From contig NZ_LVJN01000016.1 of the NCBI RefSeq assembly GCF_002109495.1, positions 147,994 through 211,993 on the forward strand: a stretch of DNA of 64,000 bases. Direction: 5' to 3'. The stretch comes from Magnetofaba australis IT-1 (GTDB lineage: Bacteria; Pseudomonadota; Magnetococcia; Magnetococcales; Magnetococcaceae). Positions 1-7,653 of the stretch are shown one piece after another. Position 1 is the stretch's first letter, and every line of letters starts with the position of its first letter. The notes under the pieces are model-generated. The model was given only the letters and a program-made list of their open reading frames with translations, did not search any database and was not told the origin of the DNA. Made by a program: the position numbers and the translations under genes.

Positions 1-735
1 CCCACCTCAGTGACCGCGTTCATGGCCGCCATGCCCAAGCTGGCCGCCTTCGGCGCCATGTACCGTGTGTTGATGGATGGCTTCGCGCCGCTCGCAAGCG
101 TGTGGGTTCCGGTGCTGCAGGTGGTGGCGCTGCTCTCTATCGGCGTGGGCGCCCTGGCGGCGTTGCGTCAGGAGAACATCAAGCGTCTGTTGGCCTACTC
201 CTCGGTCAGCCACGTCGGTTATGCGCTGATCGGTCTGGCGGTGGGCGGCGAGATGGGGCATAAGGCGGTGGTCACCTATCTGACCATCTACATCGTCATG
301 AGCATCGGCGCGTTCGCCCTCATCGTCGGCCTGAACAAAGCGGGCGTGGGCGAGAAGATCGACGACTACAAGGGTCTGTATCAGAAGCGTCCGGCCATGG
401 CCTTGGTGATGGCGGTGTTCATGTTCTCCATGGCGGGGATTCCGCCGCTGGCGGGCTTTATCGCCAAATTCCAGATCTTCATGGCGGCGGTGCAGGCGCA
501 CATGTACCTGCTGGCCATTGTGGGTATTCTGTTTAGCGCGGTGGCGGCCTATTACTACCTGCGGGTGGTGAAGGTGATGTTCTTCGATGAGCCGGAGAGC
601 GAGCTGGACACCCCGGTGGGCGGCTACAACACGGCGTTGATGGCGGTGAGCGCGATTCTAGTGTTTGTGTGGGGCATCATGCCTGGCGCGATGATGGGAT
701 GGAGCGCGGCGGCGATTCAGCCGTTCCTGCAGTAA
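1..735 (+). CDS. nuoN: NADH-quinone oxidoreductase subunit N (partial, 5' end outside window)
   Basis: This is a membrane subunit of respiratory complex I and belongs to the proton-translocating antiporter-like family. The frame is open from the first base and begins inside the conserved PTSVTAFMAAMPKLAAF segment, so only the C-terminal half (about 244 residues) is present. Several hydrophobic helices are visible, together with the family-typical stretch RQENIKRLLAYSSVSHVGYA and the later FMFSMAGIPPLAGFIAKF. A GC-rich hairpin follows the stop, as expected if nuoN closes the nuo operon. Identity is based on recognised family motifs. The upstream nuo genes are not in view. Confidence 0.95.
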   Translation, partial: PTSVTAFMAAMPKLAAFGAMYRVLMDGFAPLASVWVPVLQVVALLSIGVGALAALRQENIKRLLAYSSVSHVGYALIGLAVGGEMGHKAVVTYLTIYIVMSIGAFALIVGLNKAGVGEKIDDYKGLYQKRPAMALVMAVFMFSMAGIPPLAGFIAKFQIFMAAVQAHMYLLAIVGILFSAVAAYYYLRVVKVMFFDEPESELDTPVGGYNTALMAVSAILVFVWGIMPGAMMGWSAAAIQPFLQ

Positions 736-761
736 GCGGCAGATTCAGTAAGTCGAGCACA

Positions 762-790
762 CAGGCGCCCAGTGGGCGCCTGTTGCATTT
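762..790 (+). terminator. Probable terminator after nuoN
   Basis: Nine-base arms CAGGCGCCC and GGGCGCCTG flank a three-base loop, 27 bases past the nuoN stop. The following T-tract is weak (TTGCATTT). Confidence 0.5.
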
Positions 791-823
791 GAAGTATAAG
801 AAGAAACTCGATCTGCTCGGTAT

Positions 824-1129
824 TATGGTGAGTCAAAACCGAAACTGCGCAGAATGTCCAATGTTTGCGTGACGCTGAAAGAGCTTGCGCTGACTATTTG
901 CCGCCGACCAGTCGGCGGCGGGGTGATTCGGGCCATCCATGGCCCTCACCCTTCGGGCTCGCTAGCGCGAGTCCGATTCGGCAATCCTGCCAAATCGTCA
1001 GGGGGCTGCGCCCCCAGCGGGGTTTGGGGCGGCGCCCCAAGGTTTGGTTTTTGACCTTGGGAGCTCGAGGGCAAAGCCCTCGATATCTTTCAGCGCCCAT
1101 ATGTTAACTTTTGAATGCTAGCGACCATA
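824..1129 (+). repeat. Mosaic palindromic intergenic element, copy 1
   Basis: A full-length copy in the plus orientation. It starts at TATGGTGAG and ends at GCGACCATA, so the ends form a short imperfect inverted repeat (TATGGT/ACCATA). In order it carries the head AATGTTTGCGTGACGC, a CCGCCGACC/GGTCGGCGG hairpin, the cassette with CCATCCATGGCCC, a GATTCGGCAATCCTGCC hairpin, a CAGGGGGCTGCGCCCCC hairpin, a GGGGCGGCGCCCC hairpin and the tail GAGGGCAAAGCCCTCGATAT. Together with the next entry it fills most of the 512-base gap between nuoN and the methyltransferase gene. Confidence 0.85.
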
Positions 1130-1146
1130 GCGCCCAGTATAAAAGC

Positions 1147-1212
1147 AAACTAACGAGGGTTCAGGGCGGCGCCCTCATGGGGTTTGGGGCGAAGCCCCAA
1201 TATCTTCCATCA
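1147..1212 (+). repeat. Short related palindromic module (B type)
   Basis: It begins AACTAACGAGGG and carries two hairpins, AGGGCGGCGCCCT and TGGGGCGAAGCCCCA, then ATATCTTCCAT. Similar modules lie at 53713-53828 and 59086-59197, so this is a second, shorter repeat type that often adjoins the long element. Confidence 0.7.
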
Positions 1213-1247
1213 CCCCATTCCTCATCGAACAAAATCACCTCAACACT

Positions 1248-2423
1248 ATGAGCCACCACCCCATCCACGAGATTCTGCGCACCACCGCCGAACAGAACGG
1301 CGGCGCGCTGCTGTTTCGGGATTTCATGGATCTGTGCCTGCACCATCCCCAGCACGGCTATTACAATGCGCAGAAGGCGCGTATCGGGCGCAGCGGCGAC
1401 TTTGTCACCGCGCCGGAGCTGACCTCGCTGTTTGGCGAGTTGATCACGCTGCAACTGGTGGAGATCTGGGGCCGCATGGGCGCGCCATCGCGCTTTGACG
1501 TGGTGGAGATGGGCGCGGGCGTGGGACGCATGGCGGCGGACATTCTGCGCACGGCGCGGCTATTCACCGGCTTCAAAGAGGCGATCCGCTACGCCATTGT
1601 CGATAGCAGCCCGGATTTCCGCCAACGCCAGCATGAGACCTTGGCGCAGGCGGGAATCGAAACAGATTCGGTGCGCTGGGGGGCGTCGTTGCTGGAACTG
1701 ACCGTAGAGGCGCCCATTGACGGGGTGATCCTGGGCAATGAGTTTCTCGATGCGTTGCCAGTGCACGGCGCGGCGGTGACCGATCAGGGATTACGCGAAA
1801 TTGTGGTGACGTGGGATGCGCACAAGGGCGCCTGGCGCGAGCAGTTGGAGCATCCCAGCGCGGCGCTAGCAGGATATTGCGAGCAGCATAATATAACCGC
1901 CGAAACGTTACAGCCCGGCTGGCGCTTCGAAGCCCATGTGGCGGCGGACGGTTGGATGCGTCAAGCGGCCAACACGCTGGGGCAGGGGGCGCTGCTGTTT
2001 ATCGACTATGGCGAAGCGGCGCGGGAGATGCGCTGCGCCGGACGCGCCGGGGGCACGCTGATGGGACACTATCGCCATAAGCGAGTGGATGATCCGCTCA
2101 AATATCCTGGCGAGATGGACATCACCGCCCATGTGGACTTCAGCGCCATGGCGCGGGCAGCGGAGGCGGGCGGCGCAGTGCGCACGGGCTTTACCACCCA
2201 AAGCTGGTTCCTCATGGGGCTGGGAATCCTGGAGCGGCTGGAGCAGATGCAGCGCATGGTTCCTGACGCTGCGCAACTGGGCGCTATCAAACAGGCGGCG
2301 TCGCGTCTGTTGATGCCCGGCGCCATGGGCGACTTTAAAGCGCTGTTGCTGACCAAGGGAATCGCCCCATCAAACGAACCATTGGCAGGATTTCGCCTGA
2401 ATAATCGCCTGAATGCGTTATAG
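1248..2423 (+). CDS. SAM-dependent methyltransferase, MidA/NDUFAF7 family
   Basis: The 391-residue protein belongs to the DUF185/COG1565 family, whose mitochondrial member NDUFAF7 methylates an arginine of complex I. Visible hallmarks are the N-terminal GRSGDFVTAPELTSLFGE block, the SAM-binding VEMGAGVGRMAADIL loop (around residues 86-100) and GNEFLDALPVH. Length is typical. It lies downstream of nuoN, separated by repeat elements, and a role in complex I maturation is an inference from the family and position. No strong ribosome binding site precedes the ATG. The start is chosen because the conserved N-terminal block begins shortly after it. Confidence 0.88.
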   Translation: MSHHPIHEILRTTAEQNGGALLFRDFMDLCLHHPQHGYYNAQKARIGRSGDFVTAPELTSLFGELITLQLVEIWGRMGAPSRFDVVEMGAGVGRMAADILRTARLFTGFKEAIRYAIVDSSPDFRQRQHETLAQAGIETDSVRWGASLLELTVEAPIDGVILGNEFLDALPVHGAAVTDQGLREIVVTWDAHKGAWREQLEHPSAALAGYCEQHNITAETLQPGWRFEAHVAADGWMRQAANTLGQGALLFIDYGEAAREMRCAGRAGGTLMGHYRHKRVDDPLKYPGEMDITAHVDFSAMARAAEAGGAVRTGFTTQSWFLMGLGILERLEQMQRMVPDAAQLGAIKQAASRLLMPGAMGDFKALLLTKGIAPSNEPLAGFRLNNRLNAL

Positions 2424-2538
2424 TATGGGGCCAAAGGCTGGACATGCATCGCCGAGAGCATTAAAAGACGATGGTGTTCATCAAAAAGAATACCGAGACG
2501 TCAACCGGCGTCCAATAGCGTTTTGACGGAGAGCAAGC

Positions 2539-3327
2539 ATGGGCATGATGGAGGGCAAACGCGGCATTATTCTGGGCGTGGCCAATGAACGCAGCATCGC
2601 TTGGGCCATCGCCGAGGCGTGCGCGCGCGAGGGGGCCCAGCTGGGCTTCACCTTCTTTGGCGAAACCATGGAAAAGCGCGTGCGCCCGTTGGCGGAGAAG
2701 GTGGGCGGCGTGTTCTGCTGCCCCTGCGACGCCACCGATGACGCCGATGTGCAAGCGGTGATCGATGAAGCCGCCAAGCATTGGGATGGCATCGACTTCA
2801 TCGTCCACTCCATCGCCTACGCCAAGAAAGAGGAGCTGCGCGGCAAGTTTTACGATACCTCCAAAGAGGGATTCGAGACCGCCATGATCAGCTCCGCCTA
2901 CACCATGGTAAACCTGTGCCGCAGCGCCGCGCCCATGCTCACCGAAGGCGCCTCCATCGTCACCCTCTCCTATCTGGGCGCCGAGCGGGTGCTGCCCCAC
3001 TACAACGTCATGGGCGTCGCCAAGGCCGCGCTGGAGGCCTGCGTGCGCTATCTGGCGGTGGATCTGGGGCCGCGCAACATCCGCGTCAACGCCATCTCCG
3101 CCGGACCCATCAAGACTCTGGCGGCGGCAGGCATCGGCGACTTTAAAGAGATCCTCAACTGGAACCGTGATAACTCGCCCATGCGCCGCAATGTCACCCA
3201 GCAGGAGGTGGCCGAAACCGCCCTCATGCTGTTGGGTCCGGGCGGCAGCGCCATCACCGGCGAGACCCTGCACGTGGATTGCGGCTACCACGTGGTGGGC
3301 ATGCGCGCGGTGCCGGAAGAGGATTGA
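2539..3327 (+). CDS. fabI: Enoyl-[acyl-carrier-protein] reductase (NADH)
   Basis: FabI catalyses the last reductive step of each fatty-acid elongation cycle. The 262-residue protein opens with the SDR nucleotide-binding segment GVANERSIAWAIA and has the FabI-type Y-x6-K active site in YNVMGVAKAALEA. It also has the substrate-loop signature SAGPIKTLAAAGIGDF. A GGAGAG ribosome binding site lies nine bases before the ATG. A GATG-GATG-like start region (MGMM) allows a start two codons later. It stands alone between the methyltransferase gene and a repeat copy. Confidence 0.96.
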   Translation: MGMMEGKRGIILGVANERSIAWAIAEACAREGAQLGFTFFGETMEKRVRPLAEKVGGVFCCPCDATDDADVQAVIDEAAKHWDGIDFIVHSIAYAKKEELRGKFYDTSKEGFETAMISSAYTMVNLCRSAAPMLTEGASIVTLSYLGAERVLPHYNVMGVAKAALEACVRYLAVDLGPRNIRVNAISAGPIKTLAAAGIGDFKEILNWNRDNSPMRRNVTQQEVAETALMLLGPGGSAITGETLHVDCGYHVVGMRAVPEED

Positions 3328-3360
3328 AGTTCCTGCTGCTCAAGTGGTATGAGCGAAATT

Positions 3361-3495
3361 GGATGATGAAAGATATCGAGGGCTTTGCCCTCGAGCTCCC
3401 AAAAGATAAAACCGTGGGGCGCCGCCCCACGCCCCGCTGGGGTCGCGGACCCCAGACCCCGGAAAATCGCGCCAGTAAATGTCGCGATTTTCCAC
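3361..3495 (-). repeat. Mosaic palindromic element, short variant (minus orientation)
   Basis: Read on the plus strand it starts with the tail (AAGATATCGAGGGC..GCCCTCGAGCTCCC). It then has a GGGGCGCCGCCCC hairpin, a CTGGGGTCGCGGACCCCAG hairpin and a terminal GGAAAATCGCG/CGCGATTTTCC hairpin. The terminal hairpin replaces the usual AATGTTTGCGTGACG head and is shared with copies at 33436, 53491 and 55392. It occupies the fabI-aroC gap. Confidence 0.75.
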
Positions 3496-3585
3496 CTGTC
3501 ACGCTGCTCCCTGTCCGCAATCATTTACGCGCATTCAAGACTTGTCTACCGCACGATTACAGACCTTTTGGCTAACGGAACGCTC

Positions 3586-4674
3586 ATGGCTGGCAACACC
3601 ATCGGACAACTCTTCACCCTCACCACCTTTGGCGAAAGCCACGGTCCGGCCATCGGCGGCGTCATCGATGGCTGCCCCCCCGGTTTGGAGATCAGCGAAG
3701 AGGAGATCCAGGTGGATCTGGACCGGCGCAAACCCGGCCAATCCCGCCACACCACCCAGCGTAAGGAAGCGGATAAAATCCGCATCCTCTCCGGCGTGTT
3801 CGAAGGCAAAACCACCGGTACCCCCATCGGACTGGTGATCGAAAACAGCAACCAACGCTCCAAAGACTACGGCGATATCATGGAGCTGTTCCGCCCCGGC
3901 CATGCGGACTTCACCTATTGGCGCAAGTATGGGATTCGCGACTATCGCGGCGGCGGCCGCGCCTCGGCGCGGGAGACCGCCATCCGCGTGGCGGGCGGCG
4001 CCATCGCCAAAAAACTGCTCAATCATGTGGCGGGGGTGCGCATTCGCGCCGCGCTGATCGGCATGGGCGATGTGATGATCGACCGCGCCAACTGGGATTG
4101 GGAGCAGGTGGAGCAAAACCCCTTCTTCACCCCCGACGCCCAAGCTGTGACCAAAATGGAGACGCTGCTGGACGCCATTCGCGGCGCAGGCGACTCCGTG
4201 GGCGCGACGTTGGAATTGGTGGCCGAGAATGTGCCCGCTGGCCTCGGCGAGCCGGTATTTGATCGTCTGGACGCCGACCTGGCCAAAACCATCATGAGCA
4301 TTAACGCCGTCAAAGGGGTGGAGATCGGCGCAGGTATGGCCGCAGGCATGGCCACCGGCGCGGCGTTCGCTGACGAGATGATTCCGGGCGAAGATGCGCA
4401 ACATCCGCAATTCTTGGCGAATAATGCAGGCGGTATTCTGGGCGGAATCTCCAGTGGACAAGATATTGTGATCCGTTTTTCCATCAAGCCGACGAGTTCT
4501 ATTACAATTCCGCGACGTACGGTGGATAAACAGGGCAACGCCCGTGAAATTATCACCAAAGGGCGTCACGATCCGTGCGTGGGCATTCGCGCCGTGCCGG
4601 TGGCGGAAGCTATGGTGGCGCTCACCCTGGCCGATCACTGGATGCGCGCGCGGGCGCAAAGCCCTGTGGGGTAA
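3586..4674 (+). CDS. aroC: Chorismate synthase
   Basis: AroC converts 5-enolpyruvylshikimate 3-phosphate to chorismate with reduced FMN, the last common step of aromatic biosynthesis. The 362-residue protein has the expected motifs [11 protein letters not shown] near the N-terminus, [14 protein letters not shown], and [20 protein letters not shown] followed by [11 protein letters not shown]. The open frame extends upstream to 3385 through a repeat element. The ATG at 3586 is chosen because [20 protein letters not shown] is the normal family N-terminus. aroA, the preceding pathway enzyme, lies 3 kb downstream in a different unit. Confidence 0.96.
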   Translation: MAGNTIGQLFTLTTFGESHGPAIGGVIDGCPPGLEISEEEIQVDLDRRKPGQSRHTTQRKEADKIRILSGVFEGKTTGTPIGLVIENSNQRSKDYGDIMELFRPGHADFTYWRKYGIRDYRGGGRASARETAIRVAGGAIAKKLLNHVAGVRIRAALIGMGDVMIDRANWDWEQVEQNPFFTPDAQAVTKMETLLDAIRGAGDSVGATLELVAENVPAGLGEPVFDRLDADLAKTIMSINAVKGVEIGAGMAAGMATGAAFADEMIPGEDAQHPQFLANNAGGILGGISSGQDIVIRFSIKPTSSITIPRRTVDKQGNAREIITKGRHDPCVGIRAVPVAEAMVALTLADHWMRARAQSPVG

Positions 4675-4785
4675 TCACCTGACGCAAATACGGCGAATAC
4701 AAGAGAAACTCCACGATTATGCGATGCGGATAAGCGGATGTTGCGCGCTTATTGGATGGGGATTTTGATATTCGCAAATAAACAT

Positions 4786-4838
4786 CTTTCGACATTCGAA
4801 AGAAAAGGTTGACTTTCGTTCTATTCTGCCCAGAATGT
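4786..4838 (+). promoter_or_regulatory. Possible mucR promoter with upstream palindrome
   Basis: A perfect palindrome CTTTCGA-CAT-TCGAAAG (4786-4802) lies seven bases before a -35-like TTGACT (4809-4814). A weak -10-like AGAATG follows at 17-base spacing. The position suits an operator for the following gene. Autoregulation is common in the MucR/Ros family, but binding here is only inferred. Confidence 0.35.
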
Positions 4839-4892
4839 GCGCAGTTGTACTTCACTTTTTTATATGAACTGATTGGGTAAGGAGCCTGGGCA

Positions 4893-5402
4893 ATGTCTTC
4901 GGAATTGGTGAAAAAAGCGGCGGAAATCGTTCAAGCGTATGTCAGCAATAATACGTTGGACGCCAAAGAGCTGACTGGTTTGATGACGCAGGTGCACGTT
5001 ACGCTGCAACAGATGGACACCGGCGCGCAGAGCGAAGCGCCTGTGGCCGAAGCCCCCGCGCCGATCGCTGAAGCGGCTTCGGAAGAGGCCAGCGCCGAGG
5101 CCGCCACGCGCGCTAAAAAGCCCGCCGCGCCCAAGCCCGCGCTGCCGGTTGAGGAATCAGTCACCGAAGATGCGGTGTTCTGCCTGGTGTGCGGCAAGTC
5201 CTGCAAGACCCTCAAAGGCCACCTGACCCGCTCCCATGGTCTGAGCCTGAATGACTATCGCGCGCAGTTCAATCTGCCCAAGGACTACCCCACGGTGGCC
5301 CCCAGCTACTCCAAAACCCGCCGCCAATTGGCCATCGACGCCGGTTTGGGAGAGAAGCTGCAACAGTCGCGTAAAAAGAGCGCAAGCAAGAAGAAGTCCT
5401 AA
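4893..5402 (+). CDS. MucR/Ros-family zinc-finger transcriptional regulator
   Basis: The 169-residue DNA-binding regulator has a C-terminal zinc finger, CLVCGKSCKTLKGHLTRSHG (C-x2-C-x9-H-x4-H). The conserved tail LSLNDYRAQFNLPKDYP and YSKTRRQLA follows. In Alphaproteobacteria these proteins control surface polysaccharides, motility and the cell cycle. Residues about 48-88 form an Ala/Glu/Pro-rich linker, making the protein longer than the usual 140-150 residues. A GGAG site precedes the ATG. It is monocistronic, with a palindrome-bearing promoter region and a strong terminator. Confidence 0.93.
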   Translation: MSSELVKKAAEIVQAYVSNNTLDAKELTGLMTQVHVTLQQMDTGAQSEAPVAEAPAPIAEAASEEASAEAATRAKKPAAPKPALPVEESVTEDAVFCLVCGKSCKTLKGHLTRSHGLSLNDYRAQFNLPKDYPTVAPSYSKTRRQLAIDAGLGEKLQQSRKKSASKKKS

Positions 5403-5425
5403 CGTCCTCGCCCGGCCGTCATTGA

Positions 5426-5460
5426 AAAAGCGCCTGAAGCCTGCTTCAGGCGCTTTTTTT
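5426..5460 (+). terminator. Rho-independent terminator of mucR
   Basis: An AGCGCCTGAAG / CTTCAGGCGCT stem with a short loop is followed by seven T residues. The A-run on the left side would let it also work on the minus strand. Confidence 0.92.
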
Positions 5461-5490
5461 ATGGTCCGAGGCCAGGCGCGCAGAGATATA

Positions 5491-5808
5491 TATAGTCGCT
5501 AGCATTCAAAAGTGCACATATGGGCGCTGAAAGATATCGAGGGCTGCGCCCTCGAGCTCCCAAGATCAAAATCTAAACCGTGATTCGGGCCATCCATGGC
5601 CCTCACCCTGCGGGCTCGCTGCGCGAGTCCGATTCGGAAATCCTGCCGAATCGTGGGCGCTGCCCACACCCGCTTAAGGGTCATAGACCCTTAAGAATCC
5701 CGCCAAATTTCCGTTGGAAATTTGTCCCATAGTCAGCGCAAGACCAACCAGTGTCACGCAAACATTGAGCGCTTTGGATTTGTGTCATTCTGGATTCAAG
5801 CGGCTATA
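5491..5808 (-). repeat. Mosaic palindromic element, copy 2 (full length, minus orientation)
   Basis: It is bounded by TATAGTCGCT and AGCGGCTATA, a near-perfect terminal inverted repeat. From the left it has the right-end module (AGCATTCAAAAGTGCACATA), the tail hairpin, the CCATCCATGGCCC cassette, the GATTCGG/CCGAATC hairpin and a CTTAAGGGTC/GACCCTTAAG hairpin. An AAATTTCC/GGAAATTT hairpin and the inverted head CGTGTCACGCAAACATT-like follow. Its end overlaps the start of copy 3 in a head-to-head arrangement. The two fill most of the 887-base stretch 5403-6289. Confidence 0.85.
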
Positions 5809-6106
5809 CAAAACCAAAACCGCAGAGAACAGCCAATGTTTGCGTGACGCAGGCCGAGCTAGCACTGACTATTGGCCGTCGGCTGGTCGGCGGCGGGGTG
5901 ATTCGGGCTATCCATGGCCCTCACCCTTCGGGCTCGCTTACGCGAGTCCGATTCGGCAATCCTGCCGAATCGTCAGGGGCTGCGGCCACAGCGGGGTGTG
6001 GGGCGGCGCCCCACGGTTTGGTCGTTGGGAGCTCGAGGGCGGAGCCCTCGATATCTTCCATTTCCTCGTTAATGAAATATTCGATTGGAGCTTCAGGCGA
6101 CAATAG
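5805..6106 (+). repeat. Mosaic palindromic element, copy 3
   Basis: It starts at CTATACAAAACC, sharing TATA with the end of copy 2, and runs plus-wise. It has the head AATGTTTGCGTGACGCAGG, a GGTCGGCGG hairpin, the CCATGGCCC cassette, the GATTCGGCAATCCTGCCG hairpin, a GGGGCGGCGCCCC hairpin and the tail GAGGGCGGAGCCCTCGATAT. It ends near GGCGACAATAG, a diverged right end. Nothing else recognisable lies between 6107 and 6289. Confidence 0.8.
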
Positions 6107-6289
6107 AAATGGCATGTTTGGTGCATAAGGGTTTGGCAGAGACAGTTTGATAAAGACATTCAAGATTGGTCCACGCCGTCTTGAACGCCGCAGCAAATGC
6201 GGCTATCAATCATGTTGGTCACGACTGCGGCAGGGAGAACCGAACGGTCTGGCCAATGGGGTTCATGCCATCCCAAGAGGGGAAGCACC

Positions 6290-6613
6290 ATGGACATTTC
6301 CGTCGGCAAATATCCCAATGCCAAGGACTATCTGGCGCTGTTCGATCTCTACCCCGAGGTGGAGTTCTGGCTCACCAAATCGGGCCGCAGCGGAGATCCC
6401 TACCTATTGTTGTTCCGCCAGGTGATGAGCCTGCTCACGCAAAGCTCGCAACTAAATCTGGATATGCCGCGCTCCTTCCGCGACGCCGCCATGCGCTACG
6501 CTGAAGAGGATTGGGTGACGCGTCGCCACTTCAGCGAGCCCAACAATCGCCACATCCTGTTGTCGGATCTCAAAGATTGGTTGCTCTACTGCATGCGGCG
6601 CAAAAGCGCCTGA
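6290..6613 (+). CDS. Conserved-looking small protein of unknown function
   Basis: The 107-residue soluble protein has no recognised domain. It is Trp/Leu/Arg-rich toward the C-terminus (DLKDWLLYCMRRKSA), and has no signal peptide and no membrane segment. The open frame extends upstream, but the ATG at 6290 is preceded by an AAGAGGGG ribosome binding site and opens the more protein-like part (MDISVGKYPNAKDYLALFD). It faces the rubredoxin gene convergently and shares a hairpin terminator with it. Coding is supported by codon use and the ribosome binding site only. Confidence 0.65.
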   Translation: MDISVGKYPNAKDYLALFDLYPEVEFWLTKSGRSGDPYLLLFRQVMSLLTQSSQLNLDMPRSFRDAAMRYAEEDWVTRRHFSEPNNRHILLSDLKDWLLYCMRRKSA

Positions 6614-6646
6614 GTTTTGCAATCGACTGTGCAATTTGCAGCGCAA

Positions 6647-6682
6647 TAAAAAAGCGCCCGCCTGGATTCAGGCGGGCGCTTT
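6647..6682 (-). terminator. Terminator of the rubrerythrin-rubredoxin unit
   Basis: A long perfect stem (AAGCGCCCGCCTG / CAGGCGGGCGCTT, four-base loop) is followed on the minus strand by a run of six T residues. The plus-strand side has only a weak T-tract, but it may also serve the convergent gene ending at 6613. Confidence 0.85.
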
Positions 6683-6717
6683 CCATTTTCCACGCCGTAG
6701 CGGCGCTGTTGGAGAGA

Positions 6718-6882
6718 TTACATCTCCACCATCTCGAAGTCGGATTTGGAGACGCCGCACTGCGGGCACTCCCAATCGTCGGGCACGTCTTCCCATTTGG
6801 TGCCCGGGGCGATGTCATCTTCGGGCATCCCTTTGGCTTCGTCATAGATAAAGTCACACACGGTGCACTTGTAGCGTTTCAT
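6718..6882 (-). CDS. Rubredoxin
   Basis: This 54-residue electron-transfer protein binds one iron through four cysteines, KCTVCD near the N-terminus and ECPQCG near residue 40, at the classical spacing. The sequence between them ([22 protein letters not shown]) is the usual rubredoxin core, described here by its ends YDEAKG and WEDVP. A GAGGAGATGACGCC-type ribosome binding site precedes the ATG. It lies 83 bases downstream of the rubrerythrin gene on the same strand, so the two probably form one peroxide-detoxification unit with rubredoxin feeding electrons to rubrerythrin. Confidence 0.97.
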   Translation of the reverse strand: MKRYKCTVCDFIYDEAKGMPEDDIAPGTKWEDVPDDWECPQCGVSKSDFEMVEM

Positions 6883-6965
6883 GGCGTCATCTCCTCGTTG
6901 TGGCCCAATGGCCGGATGCTCTGTTTGTCAATCTTAGGCGAATTTTGTTCCGCCAAATCGTCTGT

Positions 6966-7445
6966 TTAAGCGGCGTTGTGCTTATCCAGGGTCTGTTGGT
7001 AACGGTTGGCGTGGCGCTCCTCCACCGAGGCCAGGGCGCGGAAGCGCTTGGCCGCTTTCTCCAGCATCTGCGCAAACTGCTCGGCATGTTCGCGGGATTC
7101 GGCGATCTGCTCATCGATCTCCGCCACCGCCGCGCCGTTCTTCTCCTCCAGCGCCGTGGTGCGAAACGCCGGATACATTTCGGTATACTCGTACGTTTCC
7201 CCCTCAATGGCCAGTTGCAACATTTTGGCGGGCGTCAAGGTGTCGGCGGGGAACAGCAGATCCAAGTGGCCAAAGGCGTGTTCGGTCTCCTGCTCGGCGG
7301 TGCGCTCGAAAATTTCCGCCACCTCATCGGCGCCCATGCGACGGCACAGACGGGCGAAGTAGAGATACTTGCGGTTGGCCATGGATTCACCAGCAAAGGC
7401 GGCTTCAAGATTCTTCACGGTCTGGGAAACAGTTTGCTCACTCAT
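6966..7445 (-). CDS. Rubrerythrin-family diiron protein lacking the rubredoxin domain
   Basis: The 159-residue ferritin-like four-helix protein has the diiron ligand motifs of rubrerythrin: NLEAAFAGES in helix 1, TAEQETEHAFGH in helix 2, EYTEMYP in helix 3 and ASVEERHANRY in helix 4. Classical rubrerythrin continues into a C-terminal rubredoxin domain of about 40 residues. This protein stops right after helix 4. A separate rubredoxin gene directly downstream supplies the missing part. The likely role is NAD(P)H-linked peroxide reduction in the cytoplasm. An AGGAG-like site precedes the ATG. Confidence 0.93.
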   Translation of the reverse strand: MSEQTVSQTVKNLEAAFAGESMANRKYLYFARLCRRMGADEVAEIFERTAEQETEHAFGHLDLLFPADTLTPAKMLQLAIEGETYEYTEMYPAFRTTALEEKNGAAVAEIDEQIAESREHAEQFAQMLEKAAKRFRALASVEERHANRYQQTLDKHNAA

Positions 7446-7653
7446 GGTGCGAACTCCTCAAAAGTGGAAGTGTGCGTTGTCGTTGGAAAAGAGATTACGA
7501 CGATCCGCTATAATCGGTCCAATGAGTTGTTTTCATAATGCTAATCGGATTTAACGATTACAAATTCCCCGCCGCCTTGCTCGCAGCGGCAAGTGCGGTC
7601 ATTCTATGCAGCTGACACACTTTGGATTCCCTTTCTCAGAGGCCAAACCGCCC

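Noticed and set aside
5714..6128. Small ORFs inside repeats (recurrent ALTIGRRLVGGG peptides) as genes
   Set aside because: They follow the repeat, not a gene, and start at random codons without ribosome binding sites. They also differ between copies by cassette content.
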